In this document: positions 45,400 to 51,291 of the stretch, piece by piece
Layout: each line of letters begins with the position of its first letter
Position numbering within the stretch: the stretch's first letter is position 1
Origin: Methylomonas subterranea
Lineage (GTDB): Bacteria; Pseudomonadota; Gammaproteobacteria; Methylococcales; Methylomonadaceae
NCBI RefSeq assembly: GCF_024505185.1
Contig: NZ_JANIBJ010000031.1
Location: 1-51,291 of the forward strand
Length of the DNA: 51,291 nucleotides
Reading direction: 5' to 3'
Translations under genes and position numbers: made by a program
Notes under the pieces: model-generated
The model's input: only the letters and a program-made list of their open reading frames with translations
Databases searched by the model: none
Told to the model about the DNA's origin: nothing

Positions 45400-46901
45400 T
45401 GGACGCCGCCCATGAGTTTAGAACCGAGCTGCTCGAAAACTTGGCCGAGCAAGGTGAATTGCCGCAGCGTAAACCGAAGATCAATCTTGATAGTGACCCG
45501 GTGAAACCTGTTGGCGATACGGCACCGGCTGCACGCCAAACCTGGCCATCGAGCAACGAGATTGCCGGCATGTACAAAGTTGGCGCCAAGGGTAATCAAG
45601 AGCTGGTGAAAGCCTGGGCGAATGGGTCGCCTATCCATGAAGATGACCTTCCTGAGCTGGCCACGATGAACGAACTATATTGCCATGCCCTGGTCGGCGG
45701 CAAAAACGTGATTGTCGGGCAGCGGTTTTGCCAGGTGCAAGGCAACGTGCTGACGTTTGAATCACCCGCCGAATTCAAGAAGAAATTCCTGCACATAAAG
45801 AAAATCAACGGCATAAACCGGGGTCAGGCTTTTCTCGAGTGGCCCGGCAAAAACTTCAAACCCGGCGGTACCGGATTTTTTCCAGATCCCAAGAAATGCC
45901 CGCCGGACGCGCTGAATTTTTACCGCGGCCTGCAAGTCAAGCCGATGGCCGGCGATGTATCGCCCTACCTGGATCACATCAAGCATGTGATTTGCGCCGG
46001 TCACGAGCCGTCTTACCGTTACTTGATTGGCTGGATGGCGCACCTGTTCCAAAAACCCGATGAAAAGCCCAGTGTAGCGATCGTGCTGAAATCGGTGGAA
46101 GGCACCGGCAAGGGCACCATGGCGGAACCGTTGCTCAGAATACTCGGGCCGCATGGCAACAAGACCAACGGCGCCTATGCCATTGCCGGCCGATTCAACG
46201 GCACGGTAGCCAACCGGCTATTGATTTTTGCCGATGAGGTGGATTTGACCGATAAGCACGTGGCCGACCGCCTGAAGGGCATTGTGTCGGAAACCACGGT
46301 CAATATGGAGCGCAAAGGCCTGGAGATCGAGCCCTTGCCGAACTATTGCCGGTTGATTTTCGCCAGTAACCATTCGCGGGTGTTGAGCGCCGGCATTCGT
46401 GAGCGCCGTTATTTGGTGTTGGAGCCGTCGGACAGATTCGCCCAGAACCCGGACTATTTCAAACGGCTTTGGCGTTGGATCAACACCAACGGGCCGGCCA
46501 GGTTATTGAACTACCTGCTGATCGTCGACTTATCCGACTTCGATCCTTACCGCTGCCCACAAACGCCAGGTTTGATAGCGGAGAAGTTGGGCAACCTCAG
46601 CGGGGTGAACCAGTTCTTTTACAACAAGATCACCGAGCAAGAACCGTTTGGCGGCCGAGCCAGAATTCCCGCCACGGAATTGGTCGACGACTTTATGGCT
46701 TGGTCCGTCGAACATGAACAAAAGGTCACCAAGCCGGCGGCCAGAAGTTGCATCGGGCAAACCATGCTCAAGCTTGGGATTGATGTTCACGGTCGATCAG
46801 ACCGCGGCGACGGCAAATATTACGAGCTGCCTGAACGGGCGGTACTGGTACAGCAATTCGCCAAAATGCTGGATATTCCGGAGGAGGCCATAGAGCTATG
46901 A
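45399..46901 (+). CDS. SF3-type replicative helicase (DUF5906 family)
   Basis: A 500-aa protein equivalent to the helicase/origin-binding half of P4 alpha. The N-terminal ~190 residues are an accessory domain. The helicase core has Walker A EGTGKGT (~234-240), Walker B-like RLLIFADEVDL (~273-283), sensor-type LIFASNHSRVLSAG, the arginine-containing IRERRYLVLEP and a C-terminal winged region (~400-500). GGAGGG lies nine bases before the ATG. The iteron cluster begins 23 bases after its stop, as expected for an initiator acting on an adjacent origin. Confidence 0.88.
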   Translation: MDAAHEFRTELLENLAEQGELPQRKPKINLDSDPVKPVGDTAPAARQTWPSSNEIAGMYKVGAKGNQELVKAWANGSPIHEDDLPELATMNELYCHALVGGKNVIVGQRFCQVQGNVLTFESPAEFKKKFLHIKKINGINRGQAFLEWPGKNFKPGGTGFFPDPKKCPPDALNFYRGLQVKPMAGDVSPYLDHIKHVICAGHEPSYRYLIGWMAHLFQKPDEKPSVAIVLKSVEGTGKGTMAEPLLRILGPHGNKTNGAYAIAGRFNGTVANRLLIFADEVDLTDKHVADRLKGIVSETTVNMERKGLEIEPLPNYCRLIFASNHSRVLSAGIRERRYLVLEPSDRFAQNPDYFKRLWRWINTNGPARLLNYLLIVDLSDFDPYRCPQTPGLIAEKLGNLSGVNQFFYNKITEQEPFGGRARIPATELVDDFMAWSVEHEQKVTKPAARSCIGQTMLKLGIDVHGRSDRGDGKYYELPERAVLVQQFAKMLDIPEEAIEL

Positions 46902-46923
46902 AAACACCAGAACGGCTTTTTTG

Positions 46924-47184
46924 CTGTACCACCTGTACCACCACAAAAAAACAGCACAATTTCAGTGCTTTAACTGGTATAGGGAAAAAATATATTACCT
47001 ATACCGTACCTATACCACTTAAACCATTGCCGGAAAAATCGCGGAAAAGTGGTATGGGTGGGATAGCTGGTACAGCCGCTATACCGCTACCTACACCGGC
47101 TGCAAGCCTCGCCATTCGTGGCTTACGGCGTTTTGGTGTAGGTGGTACAGCAAAAATCGACTTTTTTTCTTTTTTTTATTTTCG
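46924..47184. other. Putative iteron-type replication origin of the satellite
   Basis: About eleven heptamers of the type GGTRYAG/CTRYACC occur in both orientations: 46924, 46933, 46976, 46999, 47010, 47051 (GGTATGG variant), 47069, 47079, 47091, 47135 and 47144 (first base of each). They are followed by an AT-rich tract of T residues (47160-47182). P4 alpha binds octamer iterons at its ori in the same way. A 99-codon frame (46898-47197) across it is repeat-encoded and I do not regard it as a gene. Confidence 0.75.
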
Positions 47185-47330
47185 GCGGGATTTGTGAGGA
47201 GAAACCGCCGTAATTACGAAACCTATTTCATTTTGGAGGTGAATCGCTGAACAAATTGGCAGTGCCTGGCTTGAGGAGCAGGCGGCCGACTGTAACCGGT
47301 CATTTATCAACTCTATTCAGGAACTTGAAA
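47183..47330. other. Hairpin-rich gap between origin and first TubC-like gene
   Basis: No gene. CGGCGG (47183-47188) pairs with CCGCCG (47205-47210) with TTT/AAA inside, exposing GTGAGGAG. GCCTG (47264-47268) pairs with CAGGC (47279-47283), exposing TTGAGGAG (47271-47278). Both resemble the hairpin at 44434-44462. CATTTATCAAC follows in the copies at 44462 and about 47302. Confidence 0.65.
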
Positions 47331-47648
47331 ATGACGAACATGATTAACCCTTTGGCGGAATTGCGCCGGCAAGGCTTAGAAGCCGATATTTACAAAGCCC
47401 GTTTGCGCGTATATCCACGCCGGCGATTGAACAAGGCGCTTTGCCAATACGTGACGGCCAATGTGCCGGCGATTGTTGAAGGCCTGATTGCCGAGCAAAA
47501 AGCCAAGGCCGGAGACCACGAATTTTTGTGGGAGTTGCCGACCAAGGTCAGCGTTGAGCACTTTGGCTTTGAATTCGATATGGCTGAGGTGATACCGCAC
47601 CACGTAAACGGACAATTTTTTGCCGAGTCAATCGATCCGGCAATTTGA
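47331..47648 (+). CDS. TubC docking-domain-like small protein A
   Basis: A 105-aa protein. Residues ~4-48 (INPLAELRRQGLEADIYKAR, LRVYPRRRLNKALCQYVTAN) resemble the TubC N-terminal docking fold, alpha-beta-beta-alpha with the 'L-x-x-L-R-x-x-G' start. The C-terminal part (FGFEFDMAEVIPHHVNGQFF) is unlike known domains. AGGA lies nine bases before the ATG at 47331; a GTG 75 bases upstream is not used. It is paralogous to the next gene. It may be a protein-docking module in satellite-helper contacts; that is inference. Confidence 0.68.
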   Translation: MTNMINPLAELRRQGLEADIYKARLRVYPRRRLNKALCQYVTANVPAIVEGLIAEQKAKAGDHEFLWELPTKVSVEHFGFEFDMAEVIPHHVNGQFFAESIDPAI

Positions 47649-47657
47649 AAGCAGGGT

Positions 47658-47665
47658 TTGAGGAG
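47658..47665. repeat. Intercistronic TTGAGGAG copy
   Basis: TTGAGGAGC followed by GGTTCCGGCCG and AAACCGG, parallel to the copy at 47271-47278 followed by AGGCGGCCG and GTAACCGG. GGTTT (47655-47659) can pair with AAACC (47679-47683). It lies 51 bases before the next start codon, too far to be its ribosome site. Confidence 0.6.
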
Positions 47666-47715
47666 CGGTTCCGGCCGTAAACCGGGTTTCTTAATGATCA
47701 TTATGGAGAACGAAC

Positions 47716-48078
47716 ATGGCTTTAACCATATTACCGGTTAATTCACCACTCACCCAATTGCGGGCACAAGGTTTTGATGCGGAATTCATGACGGCGCATC
47801 TGATTGTTTACCCAAAACCCAAAATCACCAATACGATCCGTCAGTTTGTCGTGGATAACCTCGAATCGATTGTGGATGAATTAAACCTGGAAGGGTATTA
47901 CCGCAAAAATCCGGACCCATTGGGATACGAGGCTAAAAATGGTGGCAATTCGTTGCGGTCGCAAGGCATTTTAATTTGGGGACTGAATAGCACGATGCGT
48001 ACGCACATTGGCGCAAAACCGCTTGATCAAGTAACTGAAAGCATTCCGGATAGCTTGAACGGCAATCTGTCTATTTAG
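47716..48078 (+). CDS. TubC docking-domain-like small protein B
   Basis: A 120-aa paralogue of the preceding gene. Residues ~8-55 (NSPLTQLRAQGFDAEFMTAH, LIVYPKPKITNTIRQFVVDN) align with the same positions of protein A, including the leading P-L-x-x-L-R-x-Q-G, V-Y-P and the final I-V-D/E-x-L helix. The C-terminal 60 residues have diverged (GILIWGLNSTMRTHIGAKPL). GGAGAACGAAC precedes the ATG. Tandem duplication and divergence inside a small satellite suggest an adaptable interaction surface. Confidence 0.68.
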   Translation: MALTILPVNSPLTQLRAQGFDAEFMTAHLIVYPKPKITNTIRQFVVDNLESIVDELNLEGYYRKNPDPLGYEAKNGGNSLRSQGILIWGLNSTMRTHIGAKPLDQVTESIPDSLNGNLSI

Positions 48079-48092
48079 CGTTTGGGCTGGTC

Positions 48093-48100
48093 TTGAGGAG
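48093..48100. repeat. Intercistronic TTGAGGAG copy
   Basis: Fourth exact copy of the octamer, 15 bases after the stop of the second TubC-like gene and 29 bases before the next ATG. Only a weak three-pair stem can form around it. Confidence 0.5.
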
Positions 48101-48128
48101 ACTTTTTAACAATCTATAGGAAATCGAC

Positions 48129-48386
48129 ATGCAAAAAACTAACTCACTGTTACAAAACGCCGCCAGCAAGATCAGCAGCGCCATGGATCGAATTAAGTTT
48201 GATGGTTCGTTAACGACCGACGACTTTCAAAAAATCCGCGCCGATGTTGAAGAAGCCAAGCGTGACGTGAACATGTTTAGCCATATCAATCAAGACCCAA
48301 CGGGACTCGCTACCGCGCTGGAGCGTTCTATCGAATTGATCGATCGTACGCTCCATGTTTTGGACGATTCACCCAACATTATTTAA
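48129..48386 (+). CDS. Hypothetical helical protein of the satellite
   Basis: An 85-aa protein, unrecognised, entirely helical in appearance (LLQNAASKISSAMDRIKFDG, DDFQKIRADVEEAKRDVNMF, ALERSIELIDRTLHVLDDSP). AGGAAATCGAC precedes the ATG. It lies between the TubC-like and coiled-coil genes in the same orientation. A hairpin GGCCGGC/GCCGGCC (48400-48419) follows. Small helical proteins of this kind are often adaptors or nucleoid-like proteins, but there is no motif to decide. Confidence 0.65.
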   Translation: MQKTNSLLQNAASKISSAMDRIKFDGSLTTDDFQKIRADVEEAKRDVNMFSHINQDPTGLATALERSIELIDRTLHVLDDSPNII

Positions 48387-48399
48387 CCACTATCATCCC

Positions 48400-48419
48400 G
48401 GCCGGCCTTGGCGCCGGCC
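48400..48419 (+). terminator. GC hairpin without T-tract
   Basis: GGCCGGC (48400-48406) pairs with GCCGGCC (48413-48419) over a six-base loop, 14 bases after the stop of the 85-aa gene. With no T-tract it may be an RNA-stability element rather than a terminator. Confidence 0.45.
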
Positions 48420-48440
48420 CTTGGATTACGGAGAACAATC

Positions 48441-49079
48441 ATGAACCTATCGCATAAGAATCATGCGGAACTGAAGCAAGACGCGCAAAACGCGCGCGAT
48501 GCCATCGCAGCCAAGCAGGCGGAACGCCAGTCGTTGTTGGCTGATATTCGTCAGTTAAATGAAAAAATCGAAAACCTGAGCCAAACCTTGTCGCGTGAAG
48601 AACACGTTATGGCCAGCACGTCGAAACTCAAACAGCCCTCCATGACAGCCATCGAGTTCATAGCTAAGCGCAAGGAGTTGGAAGCCATGCGAGGCGAATT
48701 GCCGACCATGAATGAAGCCTTGGCGTTCTTGGATCGATCGATGGAATCGTTGCATGGCGAGTTGAGGCTAATCAACGATTGGATTAACCGAAAACTGGAA
48801 CAGTCTTCGAAAGACCTTGTGGCGCAATTGGCGCACCGTTTTGTTGAATCATCGGGCGAGGATTTCAAAACCTTGGTGGCGGCGGTCATTGTGGCCAACG
48901 GCAAGCAGATGGGCTTTTCAGAAGATGTTAAAAGCCTGTTCGTTAAGGAAACGTCCTCAACGCTATGTGACGCGCTGTTTATGGTGTTGCGAGATGCAGA
49001 GGGTTATCGCTTGCCTGATTTTGGTGAGGCAAGGCGCATTGTTTCCGATCGATTGAATACCGTTGCGGAAGCGGCTTAG
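48441..49079 (+). CDS. Coiled-coil hypothetical protein
   Basis: A 212-aa protein with a long N-terminal coiled coil (residues ~5-60, AAKQAERQSLLADIRQLNEK) and a second helix pair (~70-130). A globular C-terminal domain (~130-205) has AQLAHRFVESSGEDFKTLVA. CGGAGAACAATC gives a good ribosome site for the ATG at 48441; a GTG-type extension from 48408 overlaps the GC hairpin. No family recognised. It is the last gene before the integrase and may be structural or DNA-binding in the satellite. Confidence 0.68.
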   Translation: MNLSHKNHAELKQDAQNARDAIAAKQAERQSLLADIRQLNEKIENLSQTLSREEHVMASTSKLKQPSMTAIEFIAKRKELEAMRGELPTMNEALAFLDRSMESLHGELRLINDWINRKLEQSSKDLVAQLAHRFVESSGEDFKTLVAAVIVANGKQMGFSEDVKSLFVKETSSTLCDALFMVLRDAEGYRLPDFGEARRIVSDRLNTVAEAA

Positions 49080-49088
49080 TGATGACAG

Positions 49089-49124
49089 GACGAGCCGAAC
49101 ACCTAAACGGTTTTTCGGCTTGTC
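49089..49124. repeat. 11-bp hairpin before the integrase gene
   Basis: GACGAGCCGAA (49089-49099) pairs with TTCGGCTTGTC (49114-49124) with one G-U pair. It lies between the coiled-coil gene and the integrase start at 49145, and could limit read-through into the integrase. Confidence 0.65.
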
Positions 49125-49144
49125 GTTGCCTATTGGTTTGAGTC

Positions 49145-50176
49145 ATGGCGATTAAACAAGACAAAGACGGCACCTGGCGCGTGCAGATTGACCGCAAGGG
49201 CATGCCAAGAACCCGGCGAACCGGCTTTACTGCCAAGGGAGATGCGGAACTGTTCGAGCGCAATTATCTGGCCGAATATCGCGTTAACCATGAACAGGCG
49301 ATGGACGGTCGCACGCTGAAGGAGTTAATTGAAAGCTGGTTCATTTACCACGGCATCAACTTGGCGGACGGCGAGCGCCGCCGGCGAGCACTGCTGCAAA
49401 TGGCAAGCGATTTGAAAAACCCGGTCGCCAGCCAATTAACCGCCGAACAGTTTTTGAAATACCGTTACCAGAAAACCTTTGAAGGCGACGTGGTTTGCTT
49501 CAAGACCTTCAACAACCTGCATGGCTATTTGGCGGCGGTGTTCAACAAGTTGAAAAAGCTGAAGGTGATTACCTACCAATCGCCGATTTGCGATATTGAT
49601 TTCATCAAGGTGCAGGAACGCCAACTGAGCTACCTGAGCCGCAAGCAAATTGATGAGCTGCTCGAGGTCATCCGGATCCACGCGCAAAACCTGAATACCT
49701 GGTGGGTTACGCAAATCTGTTTAAGGACCGGGGCCAGGTGGAGCGAGGCCGAGAAGTTGAAGCGCAAGCAGTTGCGCGACGGCCGGATTACGTTCGAGTT
49801 CACCAAGTCCAAGAAAACCAGAACCGTGCCGCTCGATCCTGCTTTCTTCCATGCCCTCGATCAGTATGCCGGTTATCTGAATCCGGACGATCGAATATTC
49901 ACCAACTGCATCGGCTCATTCCGGCGTGCGGCGAAACATACAAGTATCGATTTTCCCCAAGGACAGAAGACCCACATCTTGCGTCATTCGTTCGCCAGCC
50001 ACTTTGTCATGAACGGTGGCAACATCTTGAGCCTGCAAAAAATCCTTGGTCATGCCGATATCAGCATGACCATGCGCTATGCCCACCTGGCGCCGGACCA
50101 TTTGAAGGATGCAATCAAATTAAACCCGTTGGCGAATACAGTAAAACTATCGGCCGACACATTTAAAACCCAATAA
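49145..50176 (+). CDS. int: P2-type tyrosine integrase
   Basis: A 343-aa site-specific recombinase. The N-terminal arm-binding part is P2-like (DKDGTWRVQIDRKGMPRTRR). The core-binding domain spans ~55-165. The catalytic domain has Arg in LRTGARWSEAEKL, Lys in FTKSKKTRTVPL, His-x-x-Arg in THILRHSFASHF, His in LGHADISMTMRYAHL, and its Tyr nucleophile. It appears full-length and intact, unlike the integrase at 38026. The candidate att copy lies 18 bases after its stop. It should integrate and excise the 9.1-kb satellite. Confidence 0.93.
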   Translation: MAIKQDKDGTWRVQIDRKGMPRTRRTGFTAKGDAELFERNYLAEYRVNHEQAMDGRTLKELIESWFIYHGINLADGERRRRALLQMASDLKNPVASQLTAEQFLKYRYQKTFEGDVVCFKTFNNLHGYLAAVFNKLKKLKVITYQSPICDIDFIKVQERQLSYLSRKQIDELLEVIRIHAQNLNTWWVTQICLRTGARWSEAEKLKRKQLRDGRITFEFTKSKKTRTVPLDPAFFHALDQYAGYLNPDDRIFTNCIGSFRRAAKHTSIDFPQGQKTHILRHSFASHFVMNGGNILSLQKILGHADISMTMRYAHLAPDHLKDAIKLNPLANTVKLSADTFKTQ

Positions 50177-50186
50177 GTAGATATAT

Positions 50187-50537
50187 ATGAGTAGCATAAA
50201 GCCAATCAAAAAATATCCAGTTCCGAATGTGGTCTATGTCGATGTAGACGGCACACTTCTGATTAACAACCGAGTAAATCATCCGCTTGTCGCATGGGTA
50301 CGAGATCAACACTCAGAAGGTAAGCAGATAGTTGTATGGAGCGCTAGAGGAGTTGGGGCCGCGATCATGGCTGTTGATGTGTGCGGGATAAGAGATATTG
50401 TGTCTCACACACTTTCAAAGCCTGGATATGTGGTTGATGACCTTGGGAAGAGATTTACACAATACATGGAGATCATTCACGTTAACGAGATTGACGGCAG
50501 GAAAAATAGCATTATTCATAAACGAAAAATTCGTTGA
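50187..50537 (+). CDS. Small HAD-superfamily phosphatase-like protein
   Basis: A 116-aa HAD-fold protein without a cap domain. Motif I is YVDVDGTLL (Asp nucleophile and Asp+2), motif II the Ser of VVWSARG, and motif IV the Asp pair of GYVVDDLG. The candidate Lys is not obvious. Such short HADs are common in phages and mobile elements, with unknown substrates. The ATG at 50187 has no clear ribosome site. The att-like 13-mer (50195-50207) falls in codons 3-7, so its 5' end may have been formed or changed by satellite insertion. Confidence 0.72.
   Translation: MSSIKPIKKYPVPNVVYVDVDGTLLINNRVNHPLVAWVRDQHSEGKQIVVWSARGVGAAIMAVDVCGIRDIVSHTLSKPGYVVDDLGKRFTQYMEIIHVNEIDGRKNSIIHKRKIR
50195..50207. repeat. 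Candidate attR, 13-bp direct repeat
   Basis: Second exact copy of CATAAAGCCAATC, 18 bases after the integrase stop and inside the HAD gene start. See the copy at 41046-41058. Confidence 0.6.
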
Positions 50538-50652
50538 TGAAATTGGACTTTTGTTCGCCGCTAGGGGCGCGGAGTTTCAGCACCGCTTTACACGGATATG
50601 GTCGCCAACGCTCATGAGTGAGCACCCTTTTTTAAGTGTTTCCCCCTAAAAG

Positions 50653-50853
50653 TTATACACAGTTGAGCGGTTGTAAGTTGTTAAAAAAGGATAAAAAACA
50701 GGCGTAAAAACGCAAGAACGATGAATTGTAATGGCCTGAATTCTACAGGCCTTGTGTATCAAGGGATGCAGTCCGCGCACTCCTCCTCGCCCCCGGGCTT
50801 TTCGCCAAAATTATCCACAGCGAAAATTAAAATAGAATTTGTGCTGTGGATAT
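50653..50853. other. Cluster of DnaA boxes, possible replication origin
   Basis: TTATACACA (50653-50661, plus) and TTATCCACA (50811-50819, plus) are exact consensus boxes. TGTGTATCA (50753-50761) and TGTGGATAT (50845-50853) are eight-of-nine boxes on the minus strand. TATCCACAG (50812-50820) and CTGTGGATA (50844-50852) form a perfect inverted repeat. AT-rich DNA follows. Confidence 0.6.
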
Positions 50854-51259
50854 TTTTATCGCAAAATCGCCGAAAATGCGCGAAAAACACCTAAAAATGA
50901 GTGATTTGATTAAAAATAGCATGATCTATAAAAGACTGGGAAATTACGCAATTTGTAAAAATATGGCTGAAATTGCATGTTTTAGAAGTAAAATTTCAGT
51001 CGATAAACCACCAAAAAAATGAAAATTTATTTTTGATTCAGATAGTTACGACGATTCGCTGTTTTTTGTTGAATCAACACTGGCACATCGATAAAAAAAA
51101 TCCAATTACACATCAATGGCTTACATTAAAAGTGATTGCGGTAACTGGCAAAGTTTGGCGGTTTTTGGCATGCTTTGATTCCGGGTTATCTACTAAACTA
51201 ATTGAATTGCGCTAAGGTATGTTTAGGCAAATTACCATGAAATTGCCGTCGTTTTTGGT

Positions 51260-51291
51260 CATCTGCACCGTACAAATGTACGGTGCAGATG
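51260..51291. repeat. Perfect 14-bp palindrome at the window edge
   Basis: CATCTGCACCGTAC (51260-51273) pairs with GTACGGTGCAGATG (51278-51291) around AAAT. The repeat ends exactly at the window end and may be longer. It looks like a dispersed palindrome or a transcript-end hairpin. Confidence 0.8.

Larger units (their letters stand above)
41046..50207 (+). mobile_element. P4-like phage satellite (integrated)
   Basis: Bounded by 13-bp direct repeats and ending in a P2-type integrase. Its content in order: unknown cargo gene, AlpA regulator, C4-like RNA region, three small genes, a Phage_tail_S-like protein, Toprim primase, SF3-type helicase, iterons, two TubC-like genes, two further small genes, integrase. 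No capsid, terminase, portal or lysis genes are present, so it cannot make virions alone. All genes are on one strand with short gaps or ATGA overlaps. The att assignment rests on the repeat alone. Confidence 0.68.
37833..51291. mobile_element. Genomic island behind tRNA-Leu, right end not seen
   Basis: Everything after tRNA-Leu is accessory in character: an integrase starts 175 bases downstream, phage-type genes and toxin-antitoxin-like genes follow, and no housekeeping gene reappears. P4-type integrases normally target tRNA 3' ends. I did not find a second copy of the tRNA 3' end, so the right attachment site is either outside the window or lost. A second, distinct element (41046-50207) appears to lie inside it. 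Confidence 0.5.
50538..51291. other. AT-rich non-coding region with DnaA boxes
   Basis: About 750 bases without a supportable gene. It holds four DnaA-box-like sites (50653-50853), a GCTCA/TGAGC hairpin with a following T-run (50610-50633), a strongly AT-rich stretch (about 50820-51210) and a perfect palindrome at the right edge (51260-51291). An 80-codon frame at 50973-51215 has no ribosome site or family features and is not annotated. Confidence 0.6.

Noticed and set aside
46898-47197. 99-codon frame overlapping the helicase stop by ATGA
   Set aside because: It reads through the iteron array and encodes low-complexity Cys/Thr and Pro/Thr runs derived from the repeats, then the T-tract. No family resemblance; better explained as an origin.
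50973-51215. 80-codon frame in the right-hand AT-rich region
   Set aside because: No ribosome site, no family features and a composition that follows the AT-rich background.

Overview
The window looks like a gammaproteobacterial chromosome segment. The gene order grpE-dnaK-dnaJ-dapB-carA-carB-greA, divergent yhbY/rlmE, ftsH-glmM-tpiA-secG-tRNA-Leu(GAG) is typical of that class. The protein style (HrcA present, paired Uma2 genes, GTAGG-type palindromic repeats) suggests a methanotroph-like member of the Methylococcales such as Methylomonas. That assignment is tentative, because no methane-oxidation gene is in view.

Layout. (1) 1-1676: palindromic repeats, then dapE and a yffB-type reductase on the minus strand. 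(2) 1965-10868: a plus-strand surface-polysaccharide cluster with a Wzx-like flippase, four glycosyltransferases, a GDP-mannose 4,6-dehydratase-like enzyme and an SGNH acyltransferase. Several of these genes are visibly AT-rich. (3) 10935-16100, minus strand: a type IV pilin with a sigma-54 promoter and a terminator, followed by a TMTC-like GT-C glycosyltransferase, a polyprenyl-phosphate sugar synthase-like GT2 and a methyltransferase-GT4 fusion. I read this as a candidate pilin glycosylation cassette. (4) 16364-19592: an HTH-Sel1 gene, two Uma2 genes and a class V aminotransferase. (5) 19783-37850: the heat-shock and housekeeping block. hrcA has a sigma-70 promoter followed directly by a CIRCE operator. 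The dnaK-dnaJ junction is split by palindromic repeats, two broken copies and one intact copy of a small antitoxin-like gene, and a complete RelE/ParE-type toxin-antitoxin pair. (6) 37851-51291: accessory DNA behind tRNA-Leu.

The accessory region starts with a P4-type integrase that carries a frameshift. It continues with a zinc-ribbon gene under a perfect 14-bp palindromic operator, an Ogr/Delta-like activator, and a Panacea (PanA) antitoxin-like gene overlapping a small two-helix membrane protein, which is a candidate PanAT module. A second, apparently intact element runs from about 41046 to 50207 between 13-bp direct repeats. Its layout resembles a P4-type phage satellite: AlpA regulator, a structured C4/CI-like immunity RNA region, small unknown genes, a Phage_tail_S (gpS/gpG)-like protein, a Toprim primase, an SF3-type helicase, an iteron-rich origin, two paralogous TubC-docking-like proteins, a coiled-coil protein and a P2-type integrase. 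A repeated octamer TTGAGGAG occurs in its intercistronic gaps. Beyond it lie a small HAD-type gene and a 750-bp AT-rich non-coding stretch with four DnaA boxes.

How the genes may work together: the flippase, glycosyltransferases and acyltransferase would build and decorate a lipid-linked glycan. The GT2/GT-C pair could charge undecaprenyl phosphate and transfer a sugar to exported pilin. In the satellite, the primase and helicase would replicate the element from the iterons, the RNA/AlpA region would control lysogeny, and the P2-type integrase would move it.
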